From Microcaldota archaeon (GTDB lineage: Archaea; Micrarchaeota; Micrarchaeia; Micrarchaeales; CABMGC01), in contig JAJZNA010000019.1 in the NCBI GenBank assembly GCA_021848065.1, positions 1 to 36,579 of the forward strand: 36,579 nt of DNA, written 5' to 3'. The position numbers and the translations under genes are program-made. The first letter of the stretch is position 1; each line of letters begins with the position of its first letter. The notes beneath the pieces are model-generated. The model made no database searches. It was not told where the DNA came from and saw nothing but the letters and a program-made list of their open reading frames with translations. This document shows, piece by piece, positions 26,126-35,049 of the stretch.

Positions 26126-27562
26126 TCATGCAGACTTGTACCAGATTGTTCCATATTCGCTGTCCTCAACTATGACAGAATATTCATTCTTTAGCTGCTC
26201 CCTTATCCTGTCAGCATCTGAAAACTTTTTATCCTTCCTCAGCCTCTCCCTCTCCTTTATGAGGGAAAGCTCCTTCTCACCTAGGCGCTCCTTGTAGCTG
26301 TCCTTCTTGAATATCCCGAATAGGTAAGCGTGGTCAAGCATTGACTTTATCGCACGTTGCTTCGTTTCGCTTGGTATTGACTGGTGGGTTTCTGCAAAGG
26401 CCCTAAGCGAATCTATGGCTGCAGAGAAGCTGGCCAGGGCCAGGGGCGTGTTGAAATCGTCGTCCATTGCGGCCTTGAACTCGGGCTCCATCTTGCTTAC
26501 AGCCATATCTACCTCTGCCCCATCGCCTGATGGGGATTCTGGCATGTTGTAGAATATGCTGAAGGATGCCCTCAGGTAGTTGAGCCTCGCCGAGGCGCTC
26601 TTGATGAGGCTTTCAGTATACCCTATGTCCTTTCTGTAGTGGGCAGAGGCAATGAGAAGCCGTAGTGCCTCTGGATCATACTGGCGCAGGAGATCCCTGA
26701 TGCGTATGAAGTTCCTGAGGCTCTTGGACATCTTCTCCCCCTTTATCAGCATCACTCCTGAATGCATCCAGTACTTGACAAACGGCGCTACACCAAAAGC
26801 AGCTTCGGCCTGGGCTATCTCGTTTGTGTGGTGCGGGAATATCAGTTCTATTGCGCCTCCGTGTAGGTCGTACTGTGGCCCGAATATGGCGTGTGTTATT
26901 GCAGTGTCTTCTATGTGCCATCCTGGCCTGCCTGAAATTGATGTTTTATTGCCAGCTATGCTAAGCTCGATGTCCCAGCTCGGCTCCCCAGGTTTGGAAC
27001 CCTTCCATAGAGCGAAGTCGTAGCTGTTGCGCTTCCCCTCCCTCGGCTCTATGCGGTGCTTCTCCAGTTCTGCAAGATCCATTCCGGAGAGCTTGGTGTA
27101 GTTGCCGAACTTTGAAACGTCATAGTAAATGTCGCCTTCCACCTTGTAAGCATATCCCTTGTCAAGAAGCAGCTGTATCTGATGTGTTATCTCCTCGATG
27201 TAGTCGTGAGAACGGGGGTACTGGTCCACGCTCTGCTTCACACCTATTGCATCCATGTCCTCCATGAACCTGGATTCGTACTCGCGTGCGAGGGCCACGG
27301 GGTCCTTGTGCTGCTCTTCCGCCCGGCGTATTATCTTATCGTCAACATCAGTTATGTTCTGTATGTACTTGACAGTGTATCCGCTGTGCCTGAGCCACCT
27401 TACGACTATGTCGAAATTTATGTAGTTCTTCGCATGGCCCAGATGTGCATCGTCGTAAACGGTCTGGCCGCAAACGAACATCCTGACATTGTTGTCTATT
27501 AGGGGCTTGAACTCTTCCTTGGACCTTGAAAGGGTATTGTATATTAGGAGAGGCATTGCCAA
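26126..27562 (-). CDS. cysS: cysteinyl-tRNA synthetase
   Basis: FVCGQTVYDDAHLGHAKNYINFD, GRPGWHIEDTA, LIFPHHTNEIAQAEAAFG, KGEKMSKSLRNFI. Confidence 0.97.
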   Translation of the reverse strand: MAMPLLIYNTLSRSKEEFKPLIDNNVRMFVCGQTVYDDAHLGHAKNYINFDIVVRWLRHSGYTVKYIQNITDVDDKIIRRAEEQHKDPVALAREYESRFMEDMDAIGVKQSVDQYPRSHDYIEEITHQIQLLLDKGYAYKVEGDIYYDVSKFGNYTKLSGMDLAELEKHRIEPREGKRNSYDFALWKGSKPGEPSWDIELSIAGNKTSISGRPGWHIEDTAITHAIFGPQYDLHGGAIELIFPHHTNEIAQAEAAFGVAPFVKYWMHSGVMLIKGEKMSKSLRNFIRIRDLLRQYDPEALRLLIASAHYRKDIGYTESLIKSASARLNYLRASFSIFYNMPESPSGDGAEVDMAVSKMEPEFKAAMDDDFNTPLALASFSAAIDSLRAFAETHQSIPSETKQRAIKSMLDHAYLFGIFKKDSYKERLGEKELSLIKERERLRKDKKFSDADRIREQLKNEYSVIVEDSEYGTIWYKSA

Positions 27563-27566
27563 CAGC

Positions 27567-28349
27567 TTAGGTATAGTTTAGGCTCTGGTTTACTATTATA
27601 CCAGGCACTGCCCACGGCTTCTTGCTCATGTGGAAGTCGGTTACCGCTATATAGTTGAACTGGTTGCCCGTGGCCCCGCCGACAACACGGGCAGCAACCT
27701 TTATCTGAACCTTGCTGCACAGCAGAGGTATCATTATGATGCTGGCATTCACGAAATTGCTCTCCGAAGAGAAGGTAGTTGTGGTGTTTGTGGCGTTTAC
27801 GAGAGGAACCTTGTAGGTGTCATAGTGTACAGTGACCTCGGGGGTCCCATTCTTCAGTATCTGCACATATATCGCGTTGTTCTGGGGCGATATTACCTTG
27901 AAGTTGATGTATGGTTCGGTGACTACGAATGGCTCCGAGGTTATGTTCCCAGGGGCTACTGACGTGCCGCCGTTGTATGAAGTTGCAAAGAATACCCCAT
28001 TGTAGCCGGTCCATTTCTGGCCGTAGTATGCACCTATCTCGTTGTCATAGGTGATGTTTGATGGGGCAGTTCCGAACCCTAGTCCGCTCGCAGTCCAATT
28101 CTGGTATGTGCCTGTGGAGAAGTTTCCGTTTGGTATGCCCTCAGTCGCATTGGGTGATAGGCAGTCGACGCCATTATAGCCAGAGATGGTAGTGGTCTGC
28201 GCAGAAGTTGTAGCTGGAAGGGTAGTGGTATTGGCAGAGACTGTCGTTGTCACGACGGTTGTTGTCGGGCCGCCGCCATGTAAAAATGTTACGAATACGA
28301 CGATTAAAACAACTGCCAGAACCAGCGCTATAGGCACAACCTTATTCAT
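27567..28349 (-). CDS. secreted/membrane-anchored surface protein with Thr-rich stalk and many N-glycosylation sequons
   Basis: N-terminal hydrophobic segment VVPIALVLAVVLIVVFVTFL, then TTTVVTTTVSANTTTLPATTSAQTTT; 12 N-x-S/T sequons counted in 260 aa. Confidence 0.75.
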   Translation of the reverse strand: MNKVVPIALVLAVVLIVVFVTFLHGGGPTTTVVTTTVSANTTTLPATTSAQTTTISGYNGVDCLSPNATEGIPNGNFSTGTYQNWTASGLGFGTAPSNITYDNEIGAYYGQKWTGYNGVFFATSYNGGTSVAPGNITSEPFVVTEPYINFKVISPQNNAIYVQILKNGTPEVTVHYDTYKVPLVNATNTTTTFSSESNFVNASIIMIPLLCSKVQIKVAARVVGGATGNQFNYIAVTDFHMSKKPWAVPGIIVNQSLNYT

Positions 28350-28482
28350 ACTCTCCCTTACTATGCTGAATACATTAACTTAGCGCATCATTTATATTTG
28401 TTTATGTTAGTATTCTACTGTCAGATACGGCTTTCGTGAGTGCCCGACTGGCCTTAAGCTTGTAATATTAATAGGTGCAAAT

Positions 28483-28596
28483 TTGGGAAGTGTCCCCAGG
28501 AAATGGAAGAAGAAAGGCAGAATGCGCTGGAAGTGGATCAAGAAGAGAAGGAGGAGAATCAAGAGAGCGCAGAAGAGGAGAGTTGGAGAGCTCTGA
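28483..28596 (+). CDS. rpl41e: ribosomal protein eL41
   Basis: TTG start with GGTG 5 nt upstream; [37 protein letters not shown] (37 aa), matching the archaeal/eukaryotic eL41 pattern; too short for the ORF track. Confidence 0.85.
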   Translation: MGSVPRKWKKKGRMRWKWIKKRRRRIKRAQKRRVGEL

Positions 28597-28619
28597 CCTT
28601 ACGCTAAAGAGTTAGTTGC

Positions 28620-29867
28620 ATGGATTACAAAGTAAAAGACATGAAACTTGCTAAGCAGGGCAGCCTCCAGCTTGAATGGGCAGCTATGCATATGCCTGCG
28701 CTTGGTGACGTCAAGAAGGAGTTCGAGAGGTCCAAGCCTTTCAAAGGGCTGAAGATATCTGCCCTTCTGCACGTCACAAAGGAGACTGGCATACTTATGC
28801 TCAGCCTCAAGGCAGGCGGTGCGAGCGTCTCTTTGGGAGCTGGAAATCCGCTTTCCACCCAGGACGACATAGCCGCAGCTCTTGCAGACAATGGCATAAA
28901 GGTATTCGCCTGGAGCGGCCAGAGCGTCAAGGAGTACAATGAGAATGTACACCGCGTGCTCGACTTTGACCCAGACATAATAATCGACGACGGTGCAGAC
29001 CTACACGCTGCGGCCCATGCCAAAGGAGTCAAGATAGACGTAATAGGCGGGACTGAAGAGACAACCTCAGGGATACACCGCATAAAGGCCATGGAAGCAC
29101 AGGGCGTGCTCAAGTATCCAATAATAGCAGTAAACAACGCCAACACCAAATACCTGTTCGACAATAGATATGGGACCGGACAGAGCACTCTTGACGGAAT
29201 AATAAGAGGCACAAACATCTTCCTGCCGGGAAAGATGGTTGTTGTAGGCGGATACGGATGGGTAGGAAGAGGCGTAGCGATGAGATTCAGGGGCATGGGT
29301 GCCCGTGTGATAGTGACTGAAGTTGATCCGATGAGGGCCTTGGAGGCCTGCATGGACGGCTTCGATGTCATGCAGATGGACGATGCCGCCAAGGTCGGCG
29401 ACATATTCGTGACTGCAACAGGTGACACGGACATAATAGTTGGTAAGCATTTCAACAGCATGAAGGACGGAGCCATACTCTCCAACACAGGTCATTTTGA
29501 TGTTGAAGTTGATGTGAAGGCGCTTGAAGGCATGGCAGTAGGCAAAAGGAGGATCAGGAACAATCTTGACGAGTATACCCTGAAAGACGGAAGGAGGCTC
29601 TACCTCATCGCCGAGGGAAGGCTTGTGAACCTGGGCGCTGCGGAGGGCCACCCTAGCGAGGTTATGGACCTCAGCTTCTGCAACCAGGCACTGTCAGCCA
29701 AATACGTGGTAGACAGGCATGGGCAGCTGGGCAACAAGGTGTACAAGATACCTGACGACATAGACAACATGATAGCCAGCATAAAGCTCAAGTCAATGGG
29801 AGTCAAGATAGACACGCTCACTGACAAACAGAAGAAGTACTTGGACTCCTGGGACCTTGACGTCTAG
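28620..29867 (+). CDS. ahcY: adenosylhomocysteinase
   Basis: VVVGGYGWVGRGVAMRFRGMGARVIVTEVDP, GGTEETTSGIHRIKAM, NTGHFDVEVD. Confidence 0.97.
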   Translation: MDYKVKDMKLAKQGSLQLEWAAMHMPALGDVKKEFERSKPFKGLKISALLHVTKETGILMLSLKAGGASVSLGAGNPLSTQDDIAAALADNGIKVFAWSGQSVKEYNENVHRVLDFDPDIIIDDGADLHAAAHAKGVKIDVIGGTEETTSGIHRIKAMEAQGVLKYPIIAVNNANTKYLFDNRYGTGQSTLDGIIRGTNIFLPGKMVVVGGYGWVGRGVAMRFRGMGARVIVTEVDPMRALEACMDGFDVMQMDDAAKVGDIFVTATGDTDIIVGKHFNSMKDGAILSNTGHFDVEVDVKALEGMAVGKRRIRNNLDEYTLKDGRRLYLIAEGRLVNLGAAEGHPSEVMDLSFCNQALSAKYVVDRHGQLGNKVYKIPDDIDNMIASIKLKSMGVKIDTLTDKQKKYLDSWDLDV

Positions 29868-30457
29868 CCAAGGGCTCTTGACTGGTATCTTCCCCTGGCC
29901 TCTATCTCTGAAAGCCGCGCCAGCACGTCATCTGCGGATTTTGCCAGGCCCGAATAGCTTTCTACAAAGACCTTGTAAAGATTCTTTCCTAACTGGCGTT
30001 TCATAAGAAGCACGTCCAGAGCCTTCTCCTCGCTGCTTGACACCGTGTCCGAAAGGCCCAGGTCGATTAGGTAAAGCTTTTTGCCTGATATCATAAGATT
30101 GGCAGGGGTGAAATCACCGTGGGTTATGCCTGCGTTGTGCAGCTTTGCCAGGAGCATGCCTGACGATGATGCCATTTCGGCAGTGATATCGATGTCCTTA
30201 AGGAGCTGGCCGTCTATCCTTTCCATAACTATAGAGTTCTGCCCTACTGCTATGAGCCTGGGCACATTTATTCCGCAGTCCATGGCCCTCTTTATCAGCT
30301 TTGCCTCCTTTTTCGTCCTCTGGCGCCTTATCCTAGAGTCAAGGTCTGCTATACGATAGCCCTTCGGGTTTCTTGTCTTAACCACCATCCCCTTTCCAAA
30401 GGCGTCGAGGGAGTATATGGTGGCCTCTGCGCCTTCTCCTATCTTCTCCATAGCCAT
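29864..30457 (-). CDS. bud32: KEOPS complex kinase Bud32 (PRPK)
   Basis: IGEGAEATIYSLD, LHNAGITHGDFTPANLMISGKKLYLIDLGLSD; start MAMEKIGEG at 30457 avoids the overlap with kae1 in the track ORF. Confidence 0.94.
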   Translation of the reverse strand: MAMEKIGEGAEATIYSLDAFGKGMVVKTRNPKGYRIADLDSRIRRQRTKKEAKLIKRAMDCGINVPRLIAVGQNSIVMERIDGQLLKDIDITAEMASSSGMLLAKLHNAGITHGDFTPANLMISGKKLYLIDLGLSDTVSSSEEKALDVLLMKRQLGKNLYKVFVESYSGLAKSADDVLARLSEIEARGRYQSRALG

Positions 30458-30458
30458 T

Positions 30459-31433
30459 TCAATACACCCTCGCAGAGTCCAGCCTGTACCTCTGCTCAAT
30501 ATTGCATTTCTCCAGGGGTGATGCTGCGCCTGCCTTGAGTGACCTCTCCGCCACGAATGCTATCATCGCGCCGTTGTCGGCATTGTACTGGTTCTCGGTG
30601 AAGCCCATCTTCGCGCCGTGCTCTGAGGCTATCGCCTCTAGCATCTGCTTCAGCCTGGAGTTCTGTGCTACGCCGCCGCATATGCAAAGTTCATCACTGT
30701 TGGAGAGCAGAAGTGCCCTTTCGGTGGCCTCGCAGAGCATGGAGAAGGCGGTCTCCTGGAGGGAGAAGCAGACGTCTTGCAGGCCTGTGGATTTTGATGC
30801 CTTCAAGGCATGCGTAAGTATTCCTGTGAAGGAGAAGTCCATGCCCTTTACAGTATAAGGCATGTCTATGTACCTGCCACCGGTTGCAGTCTTTTCCACC
30901 GTAGAACCCCACGCAGGGTCAAGGCCTGCGCCCCTTGCGAATGTGTCTAGCATGTTGCCTATGCCTATGTCAAAGGTCTCGCCCATGACCTTGTAGTGCG
31001 GATGCGGATCGTCAGTTAGCTTGAGTATCTGTGAATTGCCCCCGCTCACGTACAGCACTAAGGGGTTGGACATGCCAGCATTGACGCGCGCAATCTCTAT
31101 ATGGCCTATTCCGTGGTTTACCGGCGCTATGGGCAGCCCCAATCTCTGGGCTATGGTCTTTGCCGCCACCTGTCCTACCTGCAGGCAGCTGCCTATGCCA
31201 GGGCCCTTGGTGTATCCTATGCCCTCCAGTTCGCTGGGCTTTACTTGCGCAGCCTCAAAGGCTTGGGATATTACGCGGTGTACGTTCTGCACGTGGTGCT
31301 CGGCAACCTGCCTGGGTATCATGCCCTTTGTACCTATCTTGTACATGGCCTTTATGTTTGCCAGAACCTTCCCATCGTCGACTATCCCTACGCCGAGAGT
31401 GTGGGCACTGCTTTCTATCCCTAATGTAAGCAT
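30459..31433 (-). CDS. kae1: KEOPS complex Kae1 (tRNA t6A biosynthesis)
   Basis: LGIESSAHTLGVGIVD, PRQVAEHHVQNVHRV, VNHGIGHIEIAR, LYVSGGNSQIL, CICGGVAQNSRLKQML. Confidence 0.96.
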   Translation of the reverse strand: MLTLGIESSAHTLGVGIVDDGKVLANIKAMYKIGTKGMIPRQVAEHHVQNVHRVISQAFEAAQVKPSELEGIGYTKGPGIGSCLQVGQVAAKTIAQRLGLPIAPVNHGIGHIEIARVNAGMSNPLVLYVSGGNSQILKLTDDPHPHYKVMGETFDIGIGNMLDTFARGAGLDPAWGSTVEKTATGGRYIDMPYTVKGMDFSFTGILTHALKASKSTGLQDVCFSLQETAFSMLCEATERALLLSNSDELCICGGVAQNSRLKQMLEAIASEHGAKMGFTENQYNADNGAMIAFVAERSLKAGAASPLEKCNIEQRYRLDSARVY

Positions 31434-31445
31434 CTGATCACGTTG

Positions 31446-32618
31446 CTATCCTTTGAGCATGAATTCGTCCATCCTGTCCTTGAGCTTTGACTTCCTCTCC
31501 CTGTGTGCAGATAGGAAGCTGTTTATCTTTTGTGCGAGGTCCTTCTTATGCTCTCCGGCGAGCAAAGTCCCTTTCCTCTCGCCCTCGAATATCATTGCCA
31601 GCTTGGCATCGTCCGGCTCGAACATGTACTTATAGTACTGGCATACGGCGCACTTCTCAGGATCGCCACCCAGCTTCCTTTGAAGTTCTGCTGTAGACTG
31701 CTGCCCCGTTATTGCCTTGTTAACTTTCTTCACTACAGCTTCGGGGGAGTCGTCCAGGTAGATTGTGTTATTAGGGTCGCTTGATGACATCTTGGGGCTG
31801 CCGTTGAGGGAGGGCATGAACTTCGAGTGCATTATTGCGGGCTTGTAGTATCCTAGCTTCTCTATTGCGTTCCTTGCCACCCTGAAATGCACATCCTGAT
31901 CAATGCCGAGCGGTATGAGGCATGGAATGTTCTTGCCCTTTTGCACAGATTTGAGGAAGGCCGGAACGGCCTGCATGCTGGTATAGAATATTGAGCCTAT
32001 GTTGGAATCATTGCCGAAGCCGAAGGCATCCTTTATTATAGAGAATGTTATGTGCTTCGATACCCTGACGGCCTGCTTGTACATCACGCCTGCATATTCC
32101 GTGTCGGTGAATATCTTTGTCTTCTGCGGATCGAAGCCTAGTGCAGCTATATTGAGCGCATCCTCGTATGCGAGGTCGTGCGTCCTCTCCAGGGTGAGTC
32201 CCATCTCCTTCCTTGCCAGGAACTTCTCCTCGTCAGGTATCTGGATTAAGACCTCGGCGTCGAATTTCTCCTGCAGCCATTGGGCCATGGTGAATGACAT
32301 CAGGTGTGCTATTGTCATGCCTCCTGAAGGGGCTATGCCGGTGTACACGTAGAACTTATTGCCCTTCTCGTACTGGTCGAGGAGCCAGGGCAGGTCCCTG
32401 TGGGCGAAGTATATGCCGCGCCTGATCATGAAATGCAGGTCCCCGCCAGCAGCTGCGCTGAGCCTGTCTTCAAGCTCCTTGCTTATGGGCAATACCCCGA
32501 AGTTCTTCACGAGATCCTCGTAATCAACGCTTCCTTCTACGGAATATGCACCAACATTATAGTTTTTGTCCAAGGGAACCACTGAAATTTGATGGGATCT
32601 ATCGGTAACTTTACTCAT
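31446..32618 (-). CDS. trpS: tryptophanyl-tRNA synthetase (archaeal/eukaryotic type)
   Basis: YVYTGIAPSGGMTIAHLMSF, LIPLGIDQDVHFRVARN, KMSSSDPNNTIYLDD. Confidence 0.95.
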   Translation of the reverse strand: MSKVTDRSHQISVVPLDKNYNVGAYSVEGSVDYEDLVKNFGVLPISKELEDRLSAAAGGDLHFMIRRGIYFAHRDLPWLLDQYEKGNKFYVYTGIAPSGGMTIAHLMSFTMAQWLQEKFDAEVLIQIPDEEKFLARKEMGLTLERTHDLAYEDALNIAALGFDPQKTKIFTDTEYAGVMYKQAVRVSKHITFSIIKDAFGFGNDSNIGSIFYTSMQAVPAFLKSVQKGKNIPCLIPLGIDQDVHFRVARNAIEKLGYYKPAIMHSKFMPSLNGSPKMSSSDPNNTIYLDDSPEAVVKKVNKAITGQQSTAELQRKLGGDPEKCAVCQYYKYMFEPDDAKLAMIFEGERKGTLLAGEHKKDLAQKINSFLSAHRERKSKLKDRMDEFMLKG

Positions 32619-32660
32619 ATAATACTTTTATATAATAATATAGCGTTAAGCTATATCTGT

Positions 32661-32733
32661 GCGATTGTAGTCTAGCCTGGTAGGACTTTGGCCTTCCAAG
32701 TCAAAAACCCGGGTTCAAATCCCGGCGATCGCA
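32661..32733 (+). tRNA. tRNA-Gly, anticodon UCC
   Basis: acceptor GCGATTG/CGATCGC, D stem GTCT/GGAC, anticodon stem TTGGC/GTCAA with loop CTTCCAA, T arm CCGGG-TTCAAAT-CCCGG; no encoded CCA. Confidence 0.93.
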
Positions 32734-32798
32734 TACTGATCTTTTTACAGGCATGCGTGCAGTTCCGCATAGTGCATGCCCTGCACGCTGAAGGCAAA

Positions 32799-32807
32799 TT
32801 TATATAA
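32799..32807 (+). promoter_or_regulatory. TATA box (TTTATATAA) of the Ser-rich small ORF / serA leader
   Basis: centred 25 nt upstream of the ATG at 32828, consistent with a leaderless archaeal transcript. Confidence 0.55.
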
Positions 32808-32827
32808 TAGTTGCAACAAATAGCAGT

Positions 32828-32935
32828 ATGAGCATGATGGATTCGACGTATATGTGCATGAACTTCGCTATTCGCGCCTCTCCGGTTAGCTCGTCTTATT
32901 CTTCATCAGTTTCAGGAAGTTCGCCTTCATGCTAA
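32828..32935 (+). CDS. 35-aa Ser-rich small ORF, candidate leader peptide of the serine-biosynthesis genes
   Basis: MSMMDSTYMCMNFAIRASPVSSSYSSSVSGSSPSC, 13 Ser codons; own TATA box; stop 35 nt before the serA ATG. Confidence 0.45.
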   Translation: MSMMDSTYMCMNFAIRASPVSSSYSSSVSGSSPSC

Positions 32936-32970
32936 TCGCATAAAGGCTCTATAATCTTTAAGGTGTCTTT

Positions 32971-33936
32971 ATGCCAAACAAAAAACAACTAGACGAAGGA
33001 TTGGAAAATGTTAAGGTGCTTGTAGTTGACAAGGTGGATGAGCACATGGTAGAAACGCTTTCTGCGGCAGGTATGGGAGTTGATTATTTTCCAGGGATGG
33101 AGAAGAGTAAGATAATCGAAGTGCTAGGGAACTACGATGTGCTTGTGGGAAGGACGAGGATGCCCATAGGCAAGGACATGATAGATGCGGGCAGAAAGCT
33201 CAGGATAATAGGGAGGGCAGGGGTGGGCATTGAGAATATAGATGTAGTAGAGGCTAGGCGTAGGGGCATAAAGGTGATAAACGTGCCTGGCGCGGCCACG
33301 GAATCTGTTGTGGAATTGGCACTATCGCTGACTATAACTGCGCTTAGGAACACATTCATGGGGATGTCGAAAGTAAGGAAGGGAAGTTTTGCAAAGGAGC
33401 TTGGAGGAGAGCTTGCGGGCAAGACTGTTGGAATAATAGGCTTTGGGAGGATAGGCACAAGGTTTGCGGAAGTGCTCAAGGCATTCAATGCCAAGGTCAT
33501 AGTTACGGACATAATAGATTACAGGGAGAAGGCAGCAGAGATGGGGGTCGGCTTTGTCAGCCTTGAGGAGCTTCTGGAAAAAGCGGATATAATAAGCGTT
33601 CATATAAATATGGAAGCGAATGACAGGCCGGTTATAGACACGGAGGAATTGGCCAGGATTAGGGCGGGCGCGATACTCATAAATACGGCAAGAGGAGCGG
33701 CAGTAAGCAGAGATGCAGTGTACACTGGCCTCAAGGGCGGAACCCTGGCATTCTACGGCGCCGACGTCATGTGGGAGGAGCCTCCGAAGGACCCGGTTGA
33801 TATGGAAATAATAGGCATGGACAATGTCGCCATAACTCCGCATATTGGAGCCAATACAAGGGAAGCACAGGAACGCATAGCTAGGACACTGGGGCCTGCG
33901 CTTCTTGACGCTATAAGGGAGATTGTAATAAAATAG
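32971..33936 (+). CDS. serA: D-3-phosphoglycerate dehydrogenase
   Basis: GRAGVGIENIDVVEARRRGIKVINVPGAATESVVELAL, GIIGFGRIGTRFAEVL, NTARGAAVSRDAVYTGL; AGGTG 5 nt before the ATG. Confidence 0.95.
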   Translation: MPNKKQLDEGLENVKVLVVDKVDEHMVETLSAAGMGVDYFPGMEKSKIIEVLGNYDVLVGRTRMPIGKDMIDAGRKLRIIGRAGVGIENIDVVEARRRGIKVINVPGAATESVVELALSLTITALRNTFMGMSKVRKGSFAKELGGELAGKTVGIIGFGRIGTRFAEVLKAFNAKVIVTDIIDYREKAAEMGVGFVSLEELLEKADIISVHINMEANDRPVIDTEELARIRAGAILINTARGAAVSRDAVYTGLKGGTLAFYGADVMWEEPPKDPVDMEIIGMDNVAITPHIGANTREAQERIARTLGPALLDAIREIVIK

Positions 33937-33945
33937 GTGGAACAC

Positions 33946-35037
33946 ATGGAAAAACTTTTTACGGCAGGGCCAGTGAGCCTTGATGAAGAAGTAATGAAGG
34001 CGCTTTCGAGGCCTGTGATGAGCCACAGGGGCAGTGAATTCAGGGCCATACTTAAGGATGTTGAGGACAAGCTGTGCGAGGCATACGGCACAGAATATGG
34101 AATGGTTGATGTGTTGATGGGATCTGGCACTCTTGCCGTGGATGCCATGGTATACAGCTCGGTAAATAGAGGTGACAGGGTGCTTGTGATAAACCACGGC
34201 GAGTTTGGGCAGAGGTTTAAGCAATCCCTTGAAAGGAGATGCGCAGTCATAAATGAGCTAAAGGCTGACGAAGGCAACGCGGTGGACGCAGAGCACGTAT
34301 TGGCAGAGATAGACAAGGAGGACTATGACGCTCTTGCGATGGTGTATACCGAGACGAGCATGGGGCTTGCATACAGGGATGCTGAGAGGATAGGACGGAG
34401 GGCAAAGGAGAAGGGTATACGCGTTCTTGTTGACGCTGCGTCTGCAATGTTCGGAGAAGACATAAAGCTCGACGGAGGATATTTCGATGCCGTTTCCACA
34501 TGCAGCCAGAAGTGCGCTGCTGCGCCTCCGGGGATATCGTTTGTGGGTCTTTCTGAAGAGGCATGCAGATTTGTGTACGGGGTCGGGGAGAAGCCTAGAT
34601 ATCTGGACCTCGCCATCTACGCCGACTCTATGAGAAAAGGGTATGATGTGCCACAGACACCGGCAGTCAATCTTGTATACGCATTGGATAAGGCACTGGA
34701 CATAATGCTTGATACGGGCATGGAAAAGTGGATCGAGAAGCATAGGCAGCTTACCGGGAAGCTATATGCAGAGCTCCCTAAGCTTGGATACAGGATCCTT
34801 GTTGCAAATGAGGCTTACAGGTCCAACTCTGTTGCCGCATTCAGGGTACCTGAAGGGCTCAGCTCTGACCAGGTAATCGAGCGTGTTGGGAAGGAGGGCT
34901 ATGTCCTCTCCCAGGGGATGGGTAGCCTTAAGAGCAGCGTTGTGCGCATAGGGACCATGGGCACCATAAACATGGATGACGTGGATAGGTTTATAGGCAT
35001 ACTAAAGGACATGAATGGGTGGCAAGGCAAGGAGTAG
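33946..35037 (+). CDS. class V aminotransferase (serine-pyruvate / phosphoserine aminotransferase-like)
   Basis: LFTAGPVSLDEEVMKALSRPVMSHRGSEFR, VDAASAMFGEDIKLDGGYFDAVSTCSQKCAAAPPGISF (PLP Lys); start 33946 preferred over GTG 33937. Confidence 0.92.
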   Translation: MEKLFTAGPVSLDEEVMKALSRPVMSHRGSEFRAILKDVEDKLCEAYGTEYGMVDVLMGSGTLAVDAMVYSSVNRGDRVLVINHGEFGQRFKQSLERRCAVINELKADEGNAVDAEHVLAEIDKEDYDALAMVYTETSMGLAYRDAERIGRRAKEKGIRVLVDAASAMFGEDIKLDGGYFDAVSTCSQKCAAAPPGISFVGLSEEACRFVYGVGEKPRYLDLAIYADSMRKGYDVPQTPAVNLVYALDKALDIMLDTGMEKWIEKHRQLTGKLYAELPKLGYRILVANEAYRSNSVAAFRVPEGLSSDQVIERVGKEGYVLSQGMGSLKSSVVRIGTMGTINMDDVDRFIGILKDMNGWQGKE

Positions 35038-35049
35038 GCACACCAGCTG

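Noticed and set aside
28503-28607. Acidic 34-aa ATG frame [19 protein letters not shown]...
   Set aside because: Out-of-frame shadow of the eL41 gene.
28625-29488. 287-aa minus-strand ORF
   Set aside because: Antisense shadow of ahcY.
33322-34224. 300-aa minus-strand ORF
   Set aside because: Antisense to serA and the aminotransferase; no motifs.
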